From: Candidatus Eiseniibacteriota bacterium
GTDB taxonomy: Bacteria > Eisenbacteria > RBG-16-71-46 > CAIMUX01
Reading direction: 5' to 3'
DNA length: 61,029 nt
Assembly (NCBI GenBank): GCA_029569475.1
Contig: JAKQSZ010000056.1
Coordinates: forward strand, 1-61,029
Part shown: positions 52,435 to 60,098 of the stretch, piece after piece
Numbering within the stretch: position 1 is the first letter of the stretch
Layout: every line of letters begins with the position of its first letter
Notes under the pieces: generated by a model
The model's input: the letters and a program-made list of their open reading frames with translations, nothing else
Told to the model about the DNA's origin: nothing
Databases searched by the model: none
Position numbers and translations under genes: made by a program

Positions 52435-54020
52435 TGCATCAACCCGCCTGGGGTGGGCGGCGCTCGGACATCCTCGGGATTGCGGTGGTCACCGTTCTGG
52501 CGGCCACGCTGCGTTTCTGGGGTCTGGCGACGCAGGCGCTATGGGTCGACGAGGCCCTCTCCGTGGCGTGGGCGGGGGTCTTCGAGGGGATGACCCCCTA
52601 TCGTTTCTTCGCCAACCTCCAGGGGCCCTTCCACGCGCTGAGCCTGCACGTGTGGAGCCTGCTCTTCGGCCCGTCGGTCGCATCCCTGCGGGCGATGGAA
52701 GCGGTGGCCGGAACCGCCACCGTGACCGCCGTGTTCTGGGCCCTTTCCACGACGCTGCCGCGCCGGACCGTCTATGCCGCGGCCGGGCTGCTGGCGCTCT
52801 CGCCGTTCCACATCTGGTACTCGCAGGAAATCCGCGGGTATGCTTTCCTGATGCTCTTTGTGGTCCTGTCGCTGGGCGCGTTCACCCGCATCGCGCGGTG
52901 GACCTCGGAGCAGGGAGACGCGATGCCGTCGCGCGCCGGCGCCCGCACCTGGGCCCTCTACACGGCCGCCAATCTGCTGGCCATCCTGAGCAGCCTGGCC
53001 GGAGCTTTCCTCCTCATCGGGCAGGCGCTCGTGCTCCTCGCCGGCGCGGCGCGGCGGCGCGTCCTCTGGCGCCGCTTCGTCCTGAGCTGGATGGCCACCT
53101 TCCTGATGATCACGCCCTGGATCTACCAGTTCTGGGAACGGCGCCTGCAGCCCTCGGGAGCCCTGAGCCTCGAGGCCATCCCGGCTTCGGAGCGGATCCG
53201 CGGCGGCACCACCGCGCCGGCGGCGGGGATCCCGTACACGTACTACACCTTCGCGGTCGGCTTCTCCTACGGTCCGAGCCTGCGGGAGCTGCACCAGATG
53301 GACAAGACGGGGTTGACGCCGTTGCTGCGCCCGCACCTGCCGGCCATCGCCTGGGCCTTTGCCGCCTTCGGCGCGGCCGCGGCCCTGGGGGCGATGCGCC
53401 TCTATCGCGCCGGCTGGGCGGGGCGGACGTGGCTGGTCCTGGCGATCGTTCCGCTGTTGCTGACCTGGGCGGTTTCGCTGCGCAACGTCAAGGTCTTCAA
53501 TCCTCGCTACGCGGCGGCCGCGTTTCCCCCTTTCATCACGGTGGTGGCCGCCGGGGTGGCGTCGCCGCGGTCGCGTTGGGCAAGCGGCCTTCTCTTCCTG
53601 GCGTTGGCGGCCCCCGCCGCCGCTTCGACCTGGCAACTCCGCACCGAGCCGCGCTACTGGAAGGAGGATGCTGCCGGCGTTGCCGCCTTCCTCCGAGAGA
53701 ATGTCGGCCCCGAGGACGCCATGCTGATGGTCGGGACGGACGTCCCCTTCCGGGAATACTACTGGCGCTTTGCGGGGACCCAGCCGGAAGGGCTCTGGCA
53801 GGACGTCTGGAACTGGAACCATCTTCCCTGGGAGGAAAAGGCCGAACAACTCGACGAACTGCGGGGGGCTCACCGCAAGCTCTTCGTGATCCTCCTGCGC
53901 CCGAAGGACCCGGACCCGCAGGGGGCGTGGGAGGCGTACCTGCGCCGCGAACACGGCGAAGCCAGGGTGCAACGCTTTGCGGGGGCCTCGGTCTGGGTCC
54001 TGGAAGGAACAGCGGGTTGA
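52434..54020 (+). CDS. GT39/ArnT-like polytopic glycosyltransferase
   Basis: A 528-aa membrane glycosyltransferase of the PMT/ArnT type that uses lipid-linked sugar donors on the periplasmic side. The catalytic acid motif WVDEA (Asp39, Glu40) is in the first periplasmic loop. SPFHIWYSQEIRGYAFLMLF matches the second conserved loop, and about ten membrane segments follow. The C-terminal 130 residues form a soluble domain (EYYWRFAGTQPEGLWQDVW). The stop overlaps the next gene as TTGA. Its position suggests it decorates the EPS or its lipid intermediate. Confidence 0.84.
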   Translation: MHQPAWGGRRSDILGIAVVTVLAATLRFWGLATQALWVDEALSVAWAGVFEGMTPYRFFANLQGPFHALSLHVWSLLFGPSVASLRAMEAVAGTATVTAVFWALSTTLPRRTVYAAAGLLALSPFHIWYSQEIRGYAFLMLFVVLSLGAFTRIARWTSEQGDAMPSRAGARTWALYTAANLLAILSSLAGAFLLIGQALVLLAGAARRRVLWRRFVLSWMATFLMITPWIYQFWERRLQPSGALSLEAIPASERIRGGTTAPAAGIPYTYYTFAVGFSYGPSLRELHQMDKTGLTPLLRPHLPAIAWAFAAFGAAAALGAMRLYRAGWAGRTWLVLAIVPLLLTWAVSLRNVKVFNPRYAAAAFPPFITVVAAGVASPRSRWASGLLFLALAAPAAASTWQLRTEPRYWKEDAAGVAAFLRENVGPEDAMLMVGTDVPFREYYWRFAGTQPEGLWQDVWNWNHLPWEEKAEQLDELRGAHRKLFVILLRPKDPDPQGAWEAYLRREHGEARVQRFAGASVWVLEGTAG

Positions 54021-55306
54021 GCGCGCCAGCAGCGCCTACCGCGTTGACGTTCTATTCCGACGCGGAGTACTACGGCGGGGCCGAGGTCTACCTGGCGCTG
54101 CTGGCGTCACGGATGGAGCGGGCCGGGTTCCGCCTCGACCTGGTGCTGCCCGATGTGCCCGGCAGCCGTCCCCTGGCCGATCGCTTCCGTGCTCTCGGCG
54201 CGGGCGTCCACCACGCTCCCCGGCCCGGGATGGAATGGCGCTCAACGCTGCCGCAGACCACGCGGGCGCTGCGCGCGGTCAGGGGAGAGATCCTGCACAT
54301 CAATCTGCCAAGCACCTATGATGCCGGTTTTTCCTCGGTGGCCTGGGCGGCGCGTCGCGCCGGGTACCGCCGCGTCGTCACGACCGAGCATCTGCCGATG
54401 ATCGACCGGCGCTACAAGCGTTTCCCCCTGAAGCTCTTCTTCAGTTCATGGGTCGACCGCGTCATCACGGTGGCCGAGGCGAATCGCTACTACCTCACGC
54501 GCCGCCACGGCGTGGAAGGGGACAAGATCCGCGTCATCCCCAACGGCGTCGAGAGTCCGCGCCCCATGGAGGCTTCCGCCCGTGAAGCCCTGCGCGCCGC
54601 GTGGGGCGCGGGGGCGGGAGCGCCGGCGGCCGCGGAGGCCGGAGCGCGGGCGGCTTTGGACAGCGGAGCGCCGACGGCCTTGGACAGCGGAGCGCGGACG
54701 GCCTTGGACACCGGAGCGCCGACGGGCGTGAACGGGGCGGGCGAGACGATGATCGGCATCGTCGGCCGTCTCACGCCACGCAAGGGCCACCGCCTCCTCC
54801 TCGAGGCGCTGGCGCGGATCTCGCGGGAGCGGCCCGGCCTGTCCTGGCGCCTCGTGATCGTCGGCGAGGGCGAAGACGAAGAGGCGCTGCGGAGGCTGGC
54901 CGGGGAGCTTGGGCTGGCGCGCCGGATCACCTGGTTGGGCCAGCGTCCCGACGCCCCCGGCCTGATGGCCGCCCTGGATGTCTTCGTGCTGCCTTCCACG
55001 GTCGAGGCCATGCCTTTGACCATCCTCGAAGCCATGGCGGCCGGTGTGCCGGTCGTGGCCACCTCGATCTTCGGCGTCCCCGAGATCGTCTTCGAGGGCG
55101 AGAGCGGCCTGCTGGTCCCTCCCGGGGACGCTCTGGCGCTGGCCCGCGCGTTGACGGTCCTGCTCGAGAACCCAGAACTCCGGCGCCGCTTCGGAGAGGC
55201 CGGGCGCCGCCTGCACCGCAGCCGCTTCACCGTCGACCGGATGGCGGAAGAGACCGCGCGGGTCTATCGGGACGACGCGCCGGCCCGGACAGGACGGGCC
55301 GCATGA
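54017..55306 (+). CDS. GT4-family glycosyltransferase with repeat-expanded linker
   Basis: A 429-aa GT-B glycosyltransferase. The N-terminal acceptor domain starts LTFYSDAEYYGGAEVYLALLA; the C-terminal donor domain has GIVGRLTPRKGHRLLLEAL and the E-x7-E motif EAMPLTILEAMAAGVPVVAT. Between them (about residues 201-240) lies an Ala/Gly-rich insert made of 8-residue repeats such as GARAALDS, GAPTALDS, GARTALDT, encoded by a 24-bp tandem repeat. The start is TTG in a TTGA overlap with the GT39 gene. Sugar specificity is unknown. Confidence 0.86.
   Translation: MSAPAAPTALTFYSDAEYYGGAEVYLALLASRMERAGFRLDLVLPDVPGSRPLADRFRALGAGVHHAPRPGMEWRSTLPQTTRALRAVRGEILHINLPSTYDAGFSSVAWAARRAGYRRVVTTEHLPMIDRRYKRFPLKLFFSSWVDRVITVAEANRYYLTRRHGVEGDKIRVIPNGVESPRPMEASAREALRAAWGAGAGAPAAAEAGARAALDSGAPTALDSGARTALDTGAPTGVNGAGETMIGIVGRLTPRKGHRLLLEALARISRERPGLSWRLVIVGEGEDEEALRRLAGELGLARRITWLGQRPDAPGLMAALDVFVLPSTVEAMPLTILEAMAAGVPVVATSIFGVPEIVFEGESGLLVPPGDALALARALTVLLENPELRRRFGEAGRRLHRSRFTVDRMAEETARVYRDDAPARTGRAA
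54617..54736. repeat. 24-bp tandem repeat inside the glycosyltransferase gene
   Basis: Five 24-bp units start at 54617, 54641, 54665, 54689 and 54713; the three middle ones are nearly identical and the outer two are diverged. They begin GGAGCGC and most end TTGGACAGC or TTGGACACC. The array encodes the flexible linker between the two GT-B lobes. Confidence 0.9.
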
Positions 55307-56586
55307 GAGTCATCCAGGTGAACAAGTTCCACTACGTGAAGGGCGGCGCGGAACGCTACTACCTGGATCTCTCCGACGCTCTGCGGCGGCGCGGGGTGGC
55401 GGTCCGGCACCTGGCCATGGAGCATCCGCGCAACCGCCCGGCCCAGGACGGCGACGCTTTCGTCGGCGAGGTCGACTATCGCGGCAGCCTGAACCCGCTG
55501 CAGAAGATCCGCCATGGGTTGCGCTCGATCCACAACCGCGAGGCCGCGCGCCAGGCGATGGCCACGGCGCGGGGGGAGAGGCCGGTCGTCGCGCACCTGC
55601 ACAACATCTACCACCAGCTCTCTCCCTCGGTGGTTCTGGCCTTCGCTCGCGCCGGCGTGCCGATGGTGCAGACGCTGCACGACTACAAGCTGGTCTGTCC
55701 GGCGTACCTGCTCATGACCGGCGGGGAGATCTGCGAACGCTGCAAGGGGGGACGTTACTACGAGAGCGTCCGGCATCGATGTCTCCTGGGCTCCCGCGGG
55801 GCCAGCCTCGTGGGGATGACCGAGGCCTACGTCCATCGCTTCCTGGGCACCTACGGCCGGATCGCGCGGTTCCTCTGTCCGAGCCGCTTCATGCTCGAGA
55901 AGGTGGCTTCCTTCGGAATCGAGCGCAGCCGGCTGATCCACCTGCCGTACTTCCTGCCGCTGGGCGAGTACCAACCTGGCGCGCCCCGGACGCGAGCCGC
56001 CGGCGAGCCTCCGGTCGCCCTCTATGTCGGCCGGCTCTCCCGGGAGAAGGGTGTGGCCACCCTGGTCCGGGCCGCCGCATCCCTGCCGGCGGGGACGGTG
56101 CGCGTTCGCATCCTGGGCGAGGGTCCCATCGGCGATGAGGTCATGGCGCTGGCCCGCGCGAGCACATCCGGCGCCGCCGTGGAGTTCCTCGGCTACCAGA
56201 GCGGTTCGCGGCTGCACGACACCATCCGGGACGCGGACTTCGTGGTCGTTCCGTCGGAGTGGTACGAGAACCTTCCTTTCGCGATTCTCGAGACCTTCGC
56301 CCTGGGCCGTCCGGTCCTGGGCGCCGCGATCGGAGGCATTCCCGAGCTGGTGCGCAACGGCGAGACGGGGTGCCAGTTCGAGAGCGGCAACGCCGAATCG
56401 CTGGCGCGGGGACTGCTTTGGATGTGCGGCCAACAGGCCGATCTGGGGGCCATGGGCAAGCGGGCTCGAAAAGTGGTTGAAGAGGACCACGCCGAGGCCG
56501 GGCATCTGGACCGGCTCCTGGAGATCTACCGGGAGCTGGCCCCGGCTCCGGCCGCGGGCGCGCGTCCGGCGGGGGCGACCCGATGA
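55303..56586 (+). CDS. GT4-family glycosyltransferase
   Basis: A 427-aa GT-B glycosyltransferase beginning MRVIQVNKFHYVKGGAERYY, a typical acceptor-domain start. VQTLHDYKLVCPAYL is conserved in EPS-type GT4 enzymes. CERCKGGRYYESVRHRC is a Cys-rich loop that may bind metal. The donor domain has ALYVGRLSREKGVATLVRAA, then EWYENLPFAILETFALGRPVLG with the E-x7-E pair. It overlaps the genes on both sides by 4 bp (ATGA). Donor and acceptor sugars cannot be read. Confidence 0.88.
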   Translation: MRVIQVNKFHYVKGGAERYYLDLSDALRRRGVAVRHLAMEHPRNRPAQDGDAFVGEVDYRGSLNPLQKIRHGLRSIHNREAARQAMATARGERPVVAHLHNIYHQLSPSVVLAFARAGVPMVQTLHDYKLVCPAYLLMTGGEICERCKGGRYYESVRHRCLLGSRGASLVGMTEAYVHRFLGTYGRIARFLCPSRFMLEKVASFGIERSRLIHLPYFLPLGEYQPGAPRTRAAGEPPVALYVGRLSREKGVATLVRAAASLPAGTVRVRILGEGPIGDEVMALARASTSGAAVEFLGYQSGSRLHDTIRDADFVVVPSEWYENLPFAILETFALGRPVLGAAIGGIPELVRNGETGCQFESGNAESLARGLLWMCGQQADLGAMGKRARKVVEEDHAEAGHLDRLLEIYRELAPAPAAGARPAGATR

Positions 56587-57761
56587 GGATCGCCATGATC
56601 GGACAGAAGGGGATCCCAGCCACGTACGGCGGGATCGAGCGGCACGTCGAGGAGATCGGTACCCGGCTGGTGGAGCGGGGACACGAGGTCGATGTCTTCA
56701 GCCGTCTCTACTACTCGCACCAGCGGGGGCACTACCGCGGCGTGCGCATCCGGCGCCTTCCCAGCCTCAACACCAAACATCTCGACACCATCACGCATTG
56801 CGCCCTCTCCACCGTGGAGAGCCTGCTGCACCGCTATGACGTGGTGCACTATCACGCCCTCGGACCCTCGGTCTTCGCGCGCATTCCCAAGCTCGTGGGA
56901 TCGAAGACAGTGGTCACGGTCCACGGCCTGGACTGGGAACGGGGGAAGTGGGGCAAGCTGGCCTCGTGGTTCCTCAAGAGCTGCGAGGGGCCGGCCATCC
57001 GCCACCCCGACCGCACCATCGTGGTGTCGCGCACGCTCAAGGACTACTTCGTCAAGAAGTACGACATCGAGCCTGTCTTCATCCCCAACGGCGCCAATCC
57101 CGGCATCTTCCGGCCGATCAACAAACTGAAGAAGCACGGGCTGGATCGCCATCGCTATGTGCTCTTCGTGGGGCGCCTGGTGCCGGAGAAGGGATGCCAC
57201 CATCTCCTGGAGGCCTTCACCCAGCTGAAGACCGACGCCCGCCTGGTCATGGCCGGAGGCTCCAGCTTCAGCGACGGCTATGTCGACTCGTTGATGAAGA
57301 TCCGCAACGGGGACGAGCGGATCGTCATGCTCGGTTATGTCTACGGCGAGGTCTTGGACGAGCTCTGGTCCAACGCCTACATGGTCGTGCAGCCCTCCAT
57401 CCTCGAAGGGCTTTCCATCTCGCTCATCGAGGCGATCTCCCATGGCCGGTGCGTCCTGGCCAGCGACATTCCCGAGAACCTCGAGGTGGTGCAGGACTGC
57501 GCGGCCACCTTCCGCACCCGCGACGTCAACCACCTGCGCGACCAGCTCGACCTCTTGCTGAACCGGCCCGAGATGGTGACATCGATCGCGACCCGCTGCC
57601 GCCAGCATGCCGAGGCCCACTATTCCTGGAGCCGCATCGTGGAGGCGACCGAGGCGGTCTACCTCGACCTCATCGGGGGAACGCGGCGCCAGACGCGGGC
57701 GGCGCAGTCGCAACGCCGGGCCGAGTCCCAGGGACTCACGGTGGTCAAGAAGATCGGCTGA
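56583..57761 (+). CDS. GT4-family glycosyltransferase
   Basis: A 392-aa GT-B glycosyltransferase. The start MRIAMIGQKGIPATYGGIERHVEEI is typical of rhamnosyl- or mannosyl-type EPS transferases. Also seen are YHALGPSVFARIPKLVGSKTVVTVHGLDWERGKW (about 95-125, in parts), FIPNGANPGIFRPIN, LFVGRLVPEKGCHHLLEAF and the donor-site EGLSISLIEAISHGRCVLAS. It ends the run of overlapping EPS genes; a 164-bp gap with a promoter-like pair follows. Confidence 0.9.
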   Translation: MRIAMIGQKGIPATYGGIERHVEEIGTRLVERGHEVDVFSRLYYSHQRGHYRGVRIRRLPSLNTKHLDTITHCALSTVESLLHRYDVVHYHALGPSVFARIPKLVGSKTVVTVHGLDWERGKWGKLASWFLKSCEGPAIRHPDRTIVVSRTLKDYFVKKYDIEPVFIPNGANPGIFRPINKLKKHGLDRHRYVLFVGRLVPEKGCHHLLEAFTQLKTDARLVMAGGSSFSDGYVDSLMKIRNGDERIVMLGYVYGEVLDELWSNAYMVVQPSILEGLSISLIEAISHGRCVLASDIPENLEVVQDCAATFRTRDVNHLRDQLDLLLNRPEMVTSIATRCRQHAEAHYSWSRIVEATEAVYLDLIGGTRRQTRAAQSQRRAESQGLTVVKKIG

Positions 57762-57887
57762 CCCCCGCGCAGGCGCGGCTCCTCCGGGAGGGCGCGCGCC
57801 TCTCCCCAGGATCGGGTTCCTACCGGCCGCCTGCCCCAAGAGTGGACCGGCAGGACACTGCGCGCCGCCGCTGATCCGGGATCCGCC

Positions 57888-57916
57888 TTGATTTTCCGCT
57901 AGAACGCCTGAATACT
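57888..57916 (+). promoter_or_regulatory. Candidate manC promoter, implying a leaderless message
   Basis: TTGATT (57888-57893) is followed after 17 bp by AATACT (57911-57916). Transcription would begin at about 57923-57926, on or next to the manC ATG (57926), and no ribosome site is visible before that ATG. Confidence 0.4.
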
Positions 57917-57925
57917 CACCGTTCT

Positions 57926-59011
57926 ATGCGCCAACTCGTTCTTCACGCCGTCATCCTCGCCGGAGGCAGGGGCGAACGATTCTGGCCGCTCAGCCGCGGA
58001 CAGCGTCCCAAGCAACTCCTCAAGCTCCTGGGCCCGCAGACGCTCCTCGAGGACACGTTGCGCCGGGTCGCCCTGGAGATCCCGCCGGAGCGCCGCTGGG
58101 TGGTCGCGGGGGAGGCGCTGCGCCCGCAGATGTCGGCCTTGGGCTCGGGCGAGACGGTAGGCAACTTCATCTGGGAGCCGGTCGGGCGCAACACGGCGGC
58201 TGCCATCGGAGCCGCCGCCGAGATGGTCCTGGCCTGCGAGGAGGATGCGGAACTCCTCGTCCTTCCCTGCGATCACTGGATCCCGGACTCGAGGACCTTC
58301 TGGGAGTCCGTGGGGACCGGCCGCCGGCTGATCGCGGCCGGACACGACCTGGTGACGTTCGGGATCGTTCCCGCCTATCCGGAGACCGGCTACGGCTATG
58401 TCGAGCGCGCCGGAGCCGTGCCGGATGTCCCTGGCGCCTGGCTGGTGGCGCGCTTCCACGAGAAGCCTGACGTCGAGGTGGCCCGCGGCTACCTGGAACG
58501 CGGAGGCTTCTTCTGGAACAGCGGCATCTTCCTCCTGCGGGCTCAGGCGGTGGCCACGCTCCTTCGGCGGCATATCCCGCAGATGGCCGAGCCGCTCGAC
58601 CGGCTGCGCGAAGCGGCCCGGCAGGGACCCGGGGAGACCGCGTGGAGGCGTTACTTCGAGAGCGCCACCTCCATCTCCTTTGACCATGGCGTGATGGAAC
58701 GTGCCGGCAACTCGGTCATGGTCGAGGCCGGCTTCGCCTGGAACGACCTCGGCACGTGGACTTCATGGGGCGAGCGGATCGAGCCGGACTCCCAGGGCAA
58801 CCGCGTCCGGGGCGCGGTGCTGGCCGAGGACGCAGCGAACTGCATCCTCTACTCGGACGCGGGCGGGCTGCTGGCCGTGTTGGGGGTGCACGATCTGATC
58901 GTGGTCCGCACCGGCGACGCCACGCTGGTGTGCCCCAAGGACCGCGCCCAGGAGGTGCGCCGTCTGGTGCAACGTGGAGTCTCGGCCGAGGACCTGCGAG
59001 GGTTCTTCTAG
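57926..59011 (+). CDS. manC: Mannose-1-phosphate guanylyltransferase
   Basis: Makes GDP-mannose from mannose-1-phosphate and GTP (361 aa, single-domain form without the isomerase half). The signature is AVILAGGRGERFWPLSRGQRPKQLLKL. Also seen are EPVGRNTAAAIGAAAEMV, LPCDHWIPD, YGYVERAG, KPDVEVARGYLERGGFFWNSGIF and FDHGVMERAGNSVMVEAGFAWNDLGTW. It supplies GDP-mannose, the precursor of mannosyl, fucosyl and rhamnosyl donors, to the EPS locus. The SPOR gene begins at the base after its stop. Confidence 0.93.
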   Translation: MRQLVLHAVILAGGRGERFWPLSRGQRPKQLLKLLGPQTLLEDTLRRVALEIPPERRWVVAGEALRPQMSALGSGETVGNFIWEPVGRNTAAAIGAAAEMVLACEEDAELLVLPCDHWIPDSRTFWESVGTGRRLIAAGHDLVTFGIVPAYPETGYGYVERAGAVPDVPGAWLVARFHEKPDVEVARGYLERGGFFWNSGIFLLRAQAVATLLRRHIPQMAEPLDRLREAARQGPGETAWRRYFESATSISFDHGVMERAGNSVMVEAGFAWNDLGTWTSWGERIEPDSQGNRVRGAVLAEDAANCILYSDAGGLLAVLGVHDLIVVRTGDATLVCPKDRAQEVRRLVQRGVSAEDLRGFF

Positions 59012-59659
59012 ATGATCGCGCCGCGGATCGCCTCGACCGCGAGCGATTGGCGCGGGCACGGCCGCCAGGGACGCTCCACGCGCCTGGCGCTGCATCTGCT
59101 CCTGGGCGGGGTCCTCGTCCTGGGGGCCGGCTGTGCCGCGCGGCGAGGGACTCCGCCTCCCAGCCCGGTGTCGGAGCCGAGCGCGCCGGAGGAAACCGCC
59201 GGCGATGACCACACCGGCCGGCCGCCTCGTGTTGCGCCGACGCTGCCGGGGAGCGCGCGAGTCTGGCCGTCCCAGGATCCGCGCAACCAGGCTGACGTTC
59301 GCGCGCCGGAGGCTTTTCCCAAGCCGCAGGATGCCGGGACGGTTCGAACGAAAGCCAACCCTGCGGAGGCCGATGCGGCCGCGACAGGCCGAGCCGCCGC
59401 CGGAGCCGAGCGGACCAAGGCGAATGAGGATGACGGCTATGCCGTGCAGATCCTCGCGACCTCTTCACGGGCAGGCGCCGACAAGGCTGCCCGCCTGGCC
59501 CGGAAGCGGTTGCCCAAGGCGGAGGTCGCGGTGGATGAGCAAAGGGGGATCTACCGCGTTCGAGCCGGCCCCTTCGCGACCCGCGAAAGAGCGACGGAGT
59601 TCCAGGCGACCGCCAGGAAGAGCGGCTACCGGGACGCCTTCATCGTGAGGCTTCGATGA
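59012..59659 (+). CDS. Lipoprotein with C-terminal SPOR domain
   Basis: A 215-aa predicted lipoprotein. The signal segment (LALHLLLGGVLVLGAGC) ends in a lipobox with Cys41. A Pro/Ala/Asp-rich linker (42-135) leads to a SPOR domain (about 141-213: GYAVQILATSSRAGADKAARL, then IYRVRAGPFATRERATEF). SPOR domains bind denuded peptidoglycan glycan strands at division sites. It starts directly after the manC stop, so it is probably co-transcribed, yet its link to EPS is not obvious. Confidence 0.85.
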   Translation: MIAPRIASTASDWRGHGRQGRSTRLALHLLLGGVLVLGAGCAARRGTPPPSPVSEPSAPEETAGDDHTGRPPRVAPTLPGSARVWPSQDPRNQADVRAPEAFPKPQDAGTVRTKANPAEADAAATGRAAAGAERTKANEDDGYAVQILATSSRAGADKAARLARKRLPKAEVAVDEQRGIYRVRAGPFATRERATEFQATARKSGYRDAFIVRLR

Positions 59660-60098
59660 TCATCCGCCGTCTCGCGGGGCGCCCGGCAAGCCCCGGGGCG
59701 GGCCGAAAGGGCCGTTCGTCCCGCGTAGTTAGGCGCGTGCGGACCGGCTCCCGCCGCATCCAACAGAGAACGGGGGTGACCGTGCCACTCGGGACGCCGG
59801 AAGGATGGCGCATGCCTGGCCTCAAGACGGCGGTAGGATACGGTCCAAGGGTCTGCTCCGCGACGATGCGACCGAGGCAGAGTAGCCGCTCGACGCCCCC
59901 CTTGGGGGTCAACAAGCGCGCGGCTCCGGCCGAACCGGTTAGCGAGCACGCGCGCGGCGCCCTGGACAGCCCCCGAGGCGCGAACCACGACGCCAGCTCT
60001 GCCTCCCCGGCGCCGGGTTCCGCGAAGCCTGCGCGCGGTTCCATGGTGGGTCCTGGAGGAGCTCAGGTCCCTGTTTTTCGATCCGGAAGGACATAGAT
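59660..60098. other. Gene-free stretch before galT
   Basis: A 146-codon frame (59656-60096) overlaps the SPOR stop as ATGA but is Arg/Ser/Pro-rich without any fold or motif, so I do not call it a gene. A G/C-rich hairpin (CCCCCC-TT-GGGGG near 59896-59909) is present. No promoter or RNA motif was recognised. Confidence 0.5.

Noticed and set aside
59656..60096. 146-codon frame after the SPOR gene, starting in an ATGA overlap
   Set aside because: Arg/Ser/Pro-rich with no motif; more likely chance than a gene, though the overlap made me consider it.
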